A stretch of DNA of 64,000 nucleotides from Rallus limicola (taxonomy: Eukaryota; Chordata; Aves; Gruiformes; Rallidae), in contig JAKCOZ010000012.1 of NCBI GenBank assembly GCA_022605955.1, positions 24,736,015 through 24,800,014 on the forward strand, read 5' to 3'. Positions within the stretch are counted from its first letter, which is position 1; each line of letters opens with the position of its first letter. This document shows, one piece after another, positions 54,001-64,000 of the stretch. Under the pieces are notes generated by a model that saw only the letters and a list, made by a program, of their open reading frames with translations, did no database searches and had not been told where the DNA came from. The translations under genes and the position numbers were made by a program.

Positions 54001-55675
54001 ACTATTAAAGGGGCTACTTAGGTAGAAAACGGGGGTGTGGATGAGGTTATATGAACCAAGTTGGCTGGTATGTGATTCAAACCTTGACAGTTTTCAGCAC
54101 TACAGTGAAAATAGTGTATTTTATAATTAATAGCCTTTTAGTAGGAGGCAAAAATACTGTAGTTCTGGAAGAACAAAATCATCTTTCTTTAATTTCCAAG
54201 TGGGCACAAACAGGACACTTCAGTACAAATGTATGGATGTTCACATAAAGTCAATGGAAAGAGTCATACTGATGAGAGTGATGGAGAAAAATGAGTCTCT
54301 ATGTTCTGTGGGAAAAACCTAAAGAATAGTATGAATGTCCCCCAACCTGCACTATCAGGCTAGGGGTTCATCTACATAAAACCTCAATTAGGTTTTTGAT
54401 TGCTACAATCCCACTACGTTCTCTGGATAAGAAATGATCCTTCTTAAGGTCAAGAGACCTTCAGAATTAGGGTTTCATATTCTAAAATGTATTTTTTTTG
54501 GTCATAAAATACTTCTTTACCACCAGGCTGTGTTGTCAGTCCATCATTTCTCAGGATGGTGATGTTTTCAGGAGTCAAGGCCTTGCCCTAATTCTGCTCC
54601 TGTGAAAATCAATAGGAAATTGGAAGGAAGGAGACCAAGGCAAATGCTGGGCACTCCTGAAAAAAAATCTCATCTGTAATGTGTATGGAGCCTTCCAAGA
54701 ATTTATCAGTGGATCAGAGACTTCATTTGGCTTGAAACCTTCAAGCAAATCATTATGCAAGTGAAATTTATGTTCACAAATGTATTACATGCTTAAAATT
54801 CCTGCATGCACGGGGAAGCACGGAAGCCATCCGAGTTGGACTACCCCAGTTTTCAGCTCTACTGCTCAGCTGCCAATTGCACTGTGAATATTTAATCAAG
54901 TGTACTATTGTTTAAAGTGCTCCATTTAAATTCTTCAATTAATTTTAAAAAATAATTAAAAAACACCCTCTTATAAAATTATTCTGCCTTTGCCAAGAAT
55001 AATTAAAACAGTTTAGAAGAAAGAACCTACTAATTTTCTGTGTTCAGCATTCTTAATTTACCATAAAGCTGTATGTTCCTATATGAAGTAAATCAATGAT
55101 ATACCTATTGTATTTTTGGTGGATGAAATCTAGAACACTTTATTCACATTGTCTCTGATGTTTCTGGGTTTTTCTGTCACCATTACTCTTCCACTTCTTC
55201 TTAAGACAAACATCATCAAATTAAAGATCTTGCTGTGCTCAATATGTACTTTTAAACAGATCGATTTCTCCATCAGATGTTAATGGATTCATCTTCTCTC
55301 TCTTTCATTTTTGCTGCTTTATGAACAAAGAAAATGGGAGCAGCCATCGGATGTGGGGAAATACATTATTTTAGATAATGTGTTAGTGGATACAAAACCA
55401 GCAGGCACTTCACATTGCTGGTCTGACTTTGAAAATGTGAATTGTATTCTAATTTCCAACTGAAGCTCTGAAATGCAGATCTGTGTCTACACTAAGGGTC
55501 AAAGATTGCATCTGCTAAGCCCTTGAAGGAGAAATATCAGCAGCAATGGTGACCAATATTCAAAGGGAGAGAGTTTCCCTTAACAGAGGACTTGCTTTAC
55601 CTTCCTGTTAGTCTGTGTGTTCTCAAATTATTCCTGACATGTTTGCAACTACGTCTTTAAATAATACATAAACTA
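45001..55675. other. Long non-coding interval, no gene or interspersed repeat seen
   Basis: Over 10 kb of AT-rich unique sequence. Minor structure: a 41-bp spaced duplication at 47163-47220, a CTCF-like word at 51338-51350, a 9-bp inverted repeat at 52027-52061, and T-runs near 45142 and 52456. The largest open frame (53087-53512, +, 141 codons) shows no recognised domain. I see no splice-bounded exon. Confidence 0.45.
47163..47220. repeat. Short tandem duplication, 41-bp period
   Basis: AGTCAGTGTTACTTTCT occurs at 47163-47179 and 47204-47220 without mismatch, separated by an A-rich spacer. It appears to be a small local duplication. Confidence 0.8.
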
Positions 55676-55711
55676 CTTGAAATCAATACGAAGGCGCCTA
55701 TTGATTTCAAG
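55676..55711. other. Perfect 13-bp inverted repeat with 10-nt loop
   Basis: CTTGAAATCAATA (55676-55688) pairs fully with TATTGATTTCAAG (55699-55711) around CGAAGGCGCC. The CpG-containing loop holds the palindrome GGCGCC, unusual in this AT-rich area. It could form a cruciform or an RNA hairpin; no family of such elements is recognised. Confidence 0.8.
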
Positions 55712-58700
55712 GACCTTATGCCTAATCTGCATCCTGCTTGCTTTCAAGTCCCTTCCCAAAGATGTCTCACACCACAAATCTCAGGAACATGAGTGATGGC
55801 CAGCAAAGGGATGCCACACCTTTCACTAAAAGAGAAAAATGCCACAGAATTAATCATCCTCTAAGGCTTTTGGGCATATTGCTGTCCTACTCAAGGCAAA
55901 ACTGTCTTCACTGGCAATAATTCTGCAATTATAAAATAAAATGAAACTTTCAAAAACAATAAGCATGTAAAACGTGTTTTAAAAGTACATGGAACCTTAT
56001 CCATGTGAGAAGCCCTTGTTGCTTATAGGCAATGGTTTACTGGATACCTAAGATTTGTTTCTTTTTATTGTTATTTCTCACCTATTATATCTCCTTTTAG
56101 CTGGACAACTTAACCTCAGCAGTTTTTATCAGTCCAGCCTTTCAACAATTTAAGGAGAGTGCAATAGGGTCCCTTAGCAAAATGATAAGGAAAAAAACGC
56201 AACTCATTATTTTGTATCTAGTCAAGTCCTTCTTAAAAGAAGTTTTTCTCCTTTTTTATTGCCCAGTTCGTTTTGAAGAGAGTGGATGTTTCTGCCTACA
56301 AATCCTTCAGCTTCCTTGAGTTAATTTGGCATCAACTAGAAGATGGAAAAAAGAAAATAGGTTCGAGGGCATAATTTAAGAAACTGTCACTGAACCAAGA
56401 CTCATCTAGTCCATCTCTCTTCTCTAAGACCTGATCAACTCAACTTCCTTCCTTGTTTATCTAGTTTTTTCATGGAATGCCCAAGACCTACACCTCCTCC
56501 TACTTCAGATGAATGCTGTAATGCCTGAGAAGAATGTCTCTCCCTACAATTTAAGCTTATTACTTCTGTTCTACTCTCTGTGGACACAGCAAACAGGGGT
56601 TTTTTTTTCCCATTAAAAAGTAACATTTTTTTCCCATTAAATAGCAGCATTCAAAAGTAGCAATTTACTATGTTTGCTCAATTTAAAAAAAAAACACATT
56701 AGTTTTGCCAATGTTAAGAAAGAGTAATGTGTATGGTGAATTAGGAACAGTCAGAGGTAGAAAAGAAAGCACTTCCACTCGGTGCTTTAAGTGTTGATGA
56801 TGTAGCACTGTACAGACACAACACAAAAATTTAGCTGATATTTTAAACACCAACTAACGTTGCTGCCTCAACCCATGTCAAACATCCCCCATGTGGTGTT
56901 CTACCCATGAAACATTGCAAAGATGCTTTCTCTGTGTTATGAGGATCTTAGTTTTAAATCCTACATAAATAAATAATTAATTCAGGGGGAGAAAAAAAAA
57001 GAAAATCACAACCTTTTGACTTTAGCTCAGTATATGTCAACTCATGTTGAGAATATTACAGTTTCAAGGTGCCTTAAGTTGCTCATTTAATTTTTAACTC
57101 TGAAGTCCTTCCTAAGGGTTAAACAAACCTTTAACCTGATTGCTCTACAGCAGGCTTTGGATCAGGAACAGGGAAGTAAATATGCTGCACACTCAGCAAA
57201 ACAGGGGGTGGCATTTGTCTTCTGCTGGAGAAACTACCTACCAAACAGCGGTCACGACAAAGTAACCTGGGGTGGATTTGAAGGAGGAATGTGAAGCATC
57301 TCCAGGGACTGAAGGCATGTGTTTTATCATTGTGCTTGGAAAAATATAACGATCCTGGAGCCTATTTCCTCTGGCTGCAGACAAGCACTTTTAGCCCTTG
57401 CCACAATATCCTGGGCATTAATCCTTTTTTTAGCCCATTAATATATTCACAGCTAAAGCATAACCGGCTCGTCCCCTTCCCTGATTCAGTATATTTTGAG
57501 AAGCCATGAAATTTCTTGTGGTGGTTATTTTCTGTTTACATAGCTTTTTGGTAATATCATATTATTGCATGTTTGTGGGAAAAAGCCACCTGTTCCCACT
57601 GGGGAATAGGCTGATGCATGGAGGACAGATCCTAGAGAGAATCTTGCAGAAGATAAAAGTCATAATAGCTTCCAACATATTGTCTTGTAATAAGATACTG
57701 TGACTCTGGGGCCAGGACTCAGAAATTCACAGATAGGAAGTGTAATCTTTTAGCATACAAAACATCAAGTCATTAAACTGAAAAATTCTGCTTGTGAAAC
57801 ATTTCCATGCTGGGAAAGATGAGGTTGCAGTTAACATATTGAGACTAGGAGACTGGGGTTTAGTCCTCCACACCATAGACTTGTAGTATAGTTTTATGAG
57901 AGTAATTTACCTCCTTATGTGTAAATTTTACACCTGTCACTTAGGTGATGGTATCAATTCCTTGTCTAGATGCTTTGTGTCCTCCCTGTCCCTGTTTCTG
58001 GACATTTTAGAGATGCTTTCCTTTGCTATGCTAATCTCTAGGTGCTGCAATATGTGGGAATGCTTAGAAATAGAAATTCAAACACAACACAGTGGTGATG
58101 AGGCAGGTCTGCTCTCATTAAAGCCATAATAGGGTAAGAATGAATCAAGACAAATAAAACTGAAAATTACCAAAGGCAGGGGAAGGCTGTTGAATATATT
58201 CACAGTAAATATCTTAAGATGAGCAATTTAGGTGTCTGAGGAGACTGCACTGTCATCTGGAGGTCTTGCTGGAGTACATGGTGGACATTAAGGTACTCCG
58301 AGTAGGGCAGAGCTTGGATCCAGTAAGTACTTAAAACAAATTTGGGGGGGAGGTAGGGTTCACACAAGGCTTTCTGTGATCTACATAACAATTAGAACAA
58401 TATATCCAAATTCCAACCTTTTAGCTGTTGTCAGCATCTTCTGCAGAAGCCGAATTGTAATATGATGGAGATTTCTCTTGAGGTAAACTAAGAACACAGG
58501 ATGCAAATGCTTTTCCTGCATGGGATCTTGAAGGACACCACACTCACCCATTAGCTTCAAAGGTTTTAAACTAACCTGTGGTATACAGAGGAATATCATG
58601 GCATGGCAGTGCAATGGTGTTTCTCTGTTTTTTTTCCCTGTGCATGGTTATTTACTCACACCCTGCATGCTGGAGGTCTTGGAGGAGCTGCAGGCACCCC

Positions 58701-59505
58701 AGGCCATGGAGGGCTCAAATTTTGGAGGAAAGCTGGGGTATCAACATGCTATCCATTCTCCCCAGACACAGCCTTACTTGGGAGATTTTTCTCCCAAACC
58801 CTAATCTGGATTTGCTCGAGGGCTTTAGCAGAATGGGTCTGCCTGGGGAGACAGTTGTAGGGGGAGGATTTAATCACTTAGCCTTCAAACTAGGCTGCTT
58901 TTGTGTTGGGAGATGGAGATGCATATCTGCACGTAGATATACTGCCTGCTTCCAAGAGAGACGTCATCATTATTCTTAACAGGAGAACCGGTAATATATC
59001 TAAGAAAACAGTGTTGTCTCTGGATGAGCTTTACTATCAATCCAGTGAATTTTTGTTAGCTGTGTGTGTGTTATGTTGAGTTCCCAAAATGCTATAAAGG
59101 TTTTTTTTTCTTCTTCCTCCTCCTATCTTTTTTCTTTTCCCCCTAAATTTGAAAATGGGCCTCTAATACTTGCAAATTCTTAAACATTTATGGATAAACT
59201 TATGAATCTGCAAGCACTTGCAGATTTCCCATGAGAGCTCGAATCCCTATATTAAACCTCATCTGGTAACTGCAAGTGTCAAAATTATTTCTACTCTGCT
59301 GAATCAGCCTAAGCTTGTCATTGCATCCAAGAGAAGTGGAAAATTAAAGTGGATTTCATTGCTTCATAGCTTGCTACATGAAAAAGCATGTAGAAATGAA
59401 CAGCACATGCAAAATTAAAATTTTAAATTAGATTAATATATGTTCTCTGGAGAGTTTCCTGTGCCATCAGGCAGGCAGATGCAGTCTTCTTCAGTAACCA
59501 CTATC
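55712..59505. other. Non-coding interval, no gene seen
   Basis: AT-rich DNA with a two-copy 24-bp tandem repeat at 56600-56640, a G-run near 58342-58350 and a T/C-rich stretch near 59101-59140. A 133-codon + strand frame at 58578-58979 overlaps others in the same region and shows no recognised domain. Confidence 0.45.
56600..56640. repeat. Two-copy 24-bp tandem repeat
   Basis: A T-run followed by CCCATTAAA recurs after 24 bases. It is low-complexity and probably arose by slippage. Confidence 0.8.
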
Positions 59506-59562
59506 ATTTATTTATTTATTTATTTATTTATCTATCTATCTATCTATTTGTTTGTTTGTTTA
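59506..59562. repeat. Compound tetranucleotide microsatellite (TTTA)n(TCTA)n(TTTG)n
   Basis: Three adjacent blocks of different tetranucleotides differ by one base per unit, suggesting point mutation in one array followed by expansion. It is likely polymorphic. Confidence 0.95.
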
Positions 59563-62500
59563 TGCTTTGGAAAGCAAAGAAAAAAGAAATATTTTCTCAG
59601 GTTGTGATGGCACTTCCAGGACTCCAGATGACTATTTTCCTAATGCTTCTAATGAGAAACTGTTATGTTCATCAAGGATGGTAAGGAGGAGATGGTACAC
59701 CCAATGCCATGGTTAGAATCTTCTTCCCATTGGGTACAATGAGGTCCAGCAGAGAAACTCTCATCCCACTTAAGTTTTTGTTAGATGAATCAGACCTTTT
59801 GTCTGTGCACTGCTGTTTGCCAGACAGAATCATGAGAAATAGTGAAATGTCAGGAAAAGAGGGAAAGATGGGAAACTCCTTTTTCATGTTACCTTGCAAT
59901 TATTGGTGATTCCCCTCTCCCAAGTTGGTAAAAATGCCTTGAGATCTCATGTGAGTGAAAGGAAAGATATTAATGTAAATTTAATTCATTCATTCAAAAA
60001 TACATGCACCTAGAAGGGTTTTTGTGGAATCACAAAGCTTGAAAGAGTCAGAATATCAAATATTCAATTATTTGTGCTTCTGACATTTTGTGTATATGTT
60101 AATATTTCATTCCTCATACCTTTTTCTCTTCTCCTCTTATCTCTTCTTTGCCAGTCTCTCAGATGAATGTGGGTGAAATAAAATGCATTTTAAAGTGTTG
60201 TGAAGTTTCCACAATGATCTTTTCCTCTGACCATCCCTTGGGAGGCTTTGTGTGTTGTGTGTGTGTGTGTGTGTGTTTGAGTGTGTTCAGTAGTAGGGAT
60301 AGGAAAGGAAAAAGCATTTTTCAGTGTTGTTTTGGAGCTTCTTTTCCCCTCCCTGTTCCCTGGAGCTGGCTTGTACTTTGTTCTCCCTTTTTTTTCTCAC
60401 TTGGCCTGATTCTCCTGTCATTTATGTTGGTTAACACTAGTCCAAGGAGGATGGATTCGGTGTGCTAACTCTGATTTCAGCGTATTTGCCTCATATCCAT
60501 GGATGTGGGAAAAGCTTTGCACACTAAATCAGGGCTTGGCTAGATTTAAGTAGATTATTTATGTCCATCCACATTCTTCTGATGTAGAAAAGATACTAGT
60601 CTCTCACACTAAGAATACTCCTGTACTTTCAGAGGGTGAAAAAGAAGTCTTAAACTCCTTTTTTATCCTTTATTCCCTGAATATTTGTATGAAAAATGGC
60701 TTGGGGAAGGCTCTGATCATTTTATCTTTTCTCTTTGTGCCTCACATAGTAACCTCTGTTCTTTCCATGTTCAGCCCAGGTCTCAGAGAGACCCTGAAAG
60801 ACTCACTGAAGCATCCCTATGTTCCCTTGGGGAAAGTTCCTTCTTCACAGCATTTCCAACAAGGTAGATGCCTGAAAAATCCAAACAGCACTGAACCACT
60901 TGCTTTCCTAAGGTAAATAGTTCAGGACTAACTCCTGCTAGTTACAAATTGTGGTTTGGGTTCTCTGTCAAAATGCCGTTGTTAACTTCGAATTGATAAT
61001 GTGCTCCTATGTATTGTTCCTACAGCCCTAATAATTTTTAAGTTTTACAAAGAGGTCTGGTTCCACTAAGCAATCAAAGCTTTTGAACAAACTTTTTGAA
61101 AAATGATTGCCTTAATTTATGCTCCTTAGCTACACTGAGGCACCTCAATGAATGGTCTCATTTAATCAGAAAGAGGACATTGGTTACTCAGCATGGCACT
61201 AAATTAGACCCTTTATTTAGGTGTTTGAACGTGGACACAAAGTTCTGACTGTGTGAATCACTTTTTTTCCAAGCCCCTGGTTTCACTGGTTCTGGGGATG
61301 ATTTGGTTCTGGCAATTTGAAGACAAAATTTCTCAAGAATACATTTTATGGTCCTGCTGCACTCTCAATTCCCAGGACTCACCAGCTGAGGTTGGAAGGA
61401 AGCTTGATTTCCAGCCCGACTTTTTGCTCAAGAAAAAAAAAAAAAAAACACCCAACATTTTTCAAGTGTTATAAAAGAAAAAGTACAGTAAAGAGACAGC
61501 ATTAACATGTTTTAGAAGACCAATTCATCCCACTTTATAACTGCTCTCATTTCAGCGCAGGCACATAGAGAACATATTTTTACCCATCTGGCTGATAGCC
61601 TCCTTCCTTTAAATTGGGTTCTTTTTTCCTTGTCTTGACTGGAAGTTTAGAAGAGAAGACTATATTTGCTTGAAAATGCCATTTAAATATGTAAGAGTTT
61701 TATCAGCAGAAAGCTCTCATTATTGGAAACACATGAATATGAGCTACTAAAGAGACTCAGAGAAAAATGCAAGCGACAGAAGGTGAGGATTACTGTTACA
61801 CTGCCTATCAGTGATGCTTAAAGGATGGGGAGGCTAGAGGAAATTTAAATAATGTTCTGGCTTTGGCAGCATACATGCTGTGTAGGGATGGAGCAAAGGT
61901 ATGCAGCTTAAAAGCTCTACAAACTGGTGCAGAAATGAAAGCGCCTTTCCTACTCAGTGTTTTACGGCTGCTTCTTTCCACTTCATTTTATTGCCTGGCA
62001 AGGTAGATAATTCCTTGGATCTACTCTGTCAAACATTTTGTTATTTAAACCCATACTCATATAATACTGCTCTACTCCCATTCTTGCCTTAGGGTTTTAG
62101 GGATGTTTAGCTTTTGTTTTCCTCCTTTTGTAATCAAAAGCACAAGCACATCTTCTATCGATCCTGTATTGTGGTGTGTGCTGCGTTGGACATGCATGTG
62201 CATAGATATTAGTTGGTTTATAGGATAGCAAGGTTTAGTGAAAGGGATGAGCAGCAGGCAGTGACTTTCTGACTCCTCACTCCACAAGCAGTAGGATCCC
62301 TAGCCTCAAATAATTCATTTAAAATCTACACCTGACTTTTTATGTAGAGTAAGGCAACGTGAAAGCAAAACACTAACGCCTGCAGACTGTGAAGTCTCTA
62401 TATTCTATTATTACCAATATTTCTATGTGGTGGGGCATTAAACTTACAAATATCAAATGGGATTTTTTTCATAAACAATAAGCATTGCTTTATTCCAATT

Positions 62501-64000
62501 ACAACATCTGTTAGTTCTATTTTGCTAGTATTTTGTTCCTACTTTTTATGCCACGGAGTCAGGGAAGAGAGCAATTCAATGACATAACATGCTTAATTTT
62601 GTAACCTGGGGTAATTTCACAAAAAGTAAGAAAAATAAAAATGAAGGTTGAACATCAAGACAGCAGGTAAAGAAGTATCATTTAAAAAAAAAAAAAAATC
62701 CCCCAGGGTATCTCATCACTTGAGAGCCTTAAAACTCGTCTGGAAAATTGATTTCAGTGTCTATTCTAGGAAACAACCCTGCTAGCTTACACAGGATGGG
62801 CTGGAAAAACCTTGTTGCTTTGTTTTCCTGTTGTTTGCTGTGGTGTTCTCTGAGACACAACCATGCAAGTTCTCTAGACCTCAGTTGCAAACAGAAAGAA
62901 GTTACACAGAAAATATCTAGCCTTTTTACAAGGATAATTTCCAGCTTCTATCAAGAGCATTACAGCTGCTGTGAAGAGCCCAAGGCATGAGCAAGCTCAA
63001 GGGGTGGCTTAGAGCCAGCAGAGATCAGAGACCAGAGAAATCCCTCCTTGTCTCTGTACTGGGGAGGATGTATTTCCTGATGCTCTCTTGCTAGAGCCTG
63101 CTGACTTCCAGAATTACCAGAATTTGTCTTGAGAATATTTATAACAAAAAGCTTTGTAACCCCATCTCCGTCTTGGTCATAGTAAATGACACAACAACAG
63201 CTGTTTCCACCCAATTAGTTGCATTTAATGGTGCCCAGAATGGGATGCAGAGGCAGTTCCTTAAAATGAAGATGTCAAAACTAATGGAGTGAACTATAGC
63301 AAGGTGTGATTAATTCTTTGGCAAACATTTTTCTTTATTAGGGCGCTAATTAGATTACTTTCTGAATTCTCAGTTAATAAAAATATTAATATTTGATATT
63401 TATCTACTGCCAGATACTAATAGCTGGCATGTTAAATAGAACTTTCCTAGAGCTGTATTTTATTTGTTTTTATTAGCTCTGGGCTTTGCCACAATCAGAG
63501 TAGGCTCAGAGAGGCTCCATGCTGATTTCAGGATTGCTCTGTAGAGCAGTTGTAACAGTATGTATTAGTACACCAGGGTACCAAGAAAATCTGAGCCTTC
63601 TTATGCTAGGTGTGCTCTTGTGAAGAAGTGTAGAACCCTAAGAGTTAATATCTAAATTGAAGCCAGACACACAAAAAAATTAGAGAATGAATAAAAGCCC
63701 ACCCTTGACAGGGTTAATGCAACAAATCAACTGTCCTGTGCCCTAGACTGATGCTCTGATGAATATTGTAACATAGCAATGTATTCAGAGGCTACATTTA
63801 CAATGAAATTTCTCAGATTAGTTGATGGTGGAGAATTTCCTGGGTGTAGACAAACTCCAGACAACCAGTGAGCCATGAGCTGGACATGCCTAAAAAGAGT
63901 GAAGCAGGCTTGCACTGGTGTGGGCAGAGACAGGTTCTTAAATCTGGTTTCCATATTAATACTAACATAAAATATTAGTTATTGAAGAAAAAATATGTAG
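59563..64000. other. Non-coding interval, no gene seen
   Basis: AT-rich unique DNA with a (GT)n run at about 60248-60277, A-runs near 61431-61448 and 62684-62698. Short open frames overlap on both strands and show no recognised family. No interspersed repeat, RNA gene or splice-bounded exon was seen before the window ends. Confidence 0.45.
60248..60277. repeat. (GT)n microsatellite
   Basis: About 14 GT units with one TT interruption. The overlapping open frame reads it as alternating V and C residues and is not a credible gene. Confidence 0.92.

Noticed and set aside
58578..58979. 133-codon + strand frame with a hydrophobic start
   Set aside because: Three overlapping frames are open in the same place and none looks like a known protein.

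Overview
The window reads as AT-rich, repeat-poor vertebrate nuclear DNA, almost certainly from a bird. Evidence: ten 5'-truncated CR1 LINE fragments, several ending in the ATTCTGTG/ATTCTATG-like tail typical of avian CR1, plus three solo LTRs of an endogenous retrovirus type that makes 5-bp target duplications. I see no dense coding, operons, tRNA, rRNA, CRISPR array or insertion sequence. The species cannot be fixed from the sequence.

Layout. Bases 1-2339 look like intron or flank. Bases 2340 to about 2655 look like the last exon of a + strand gene: acceptor AG, 41 codons in phase, TAA, then two AATAAA signals. The encoded tail has large hydrophobic residues, mostly aromatic, in heptad a/d spacing; I do not recognise the protein. 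The remaining ~61 kb has no exon I can identify and behaves like intergenic DNA or a very long intron.

Repeats. CR1 fragments lie near 7.3-8.0 (+), 13.9 (-), 15.3 (+), 16.5-16.8 (+), 24.3-24.4 (-), 28.8-29.1 (+), 32.6-33.1 (+), 35.4-35.7 (+), 41.7-41.9 (+) and 44.2-45.0 kb (+). Solo LTRs lie at 12388-13605 (+), 35836-37020 (-) and 39566-40803 (-). The first and third are close relatives with perfect 5-bp duplications and form a 1.2-kb inverted repeat pair about 26 kb apart. The second is an older, diverged relative with a 4/5 matching duplication and an octamer plus TATA promoter motif. All carry a tandemly duplicated block of over 100 bp.

Other structure worth noting: a perfect estrogen-response-element palindrome (34550-34564); a G-quadruplex motif beside a palindromic GATA site (27628-27723); a perfect 13-bp stem with a 10-nt loop (55676-55711); a locally GC-rich 126-codon open frame (17560-17940, -); and several short tandem duplications and microsatellites. 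No new biological system is supported; the terminal exon is the best lead.
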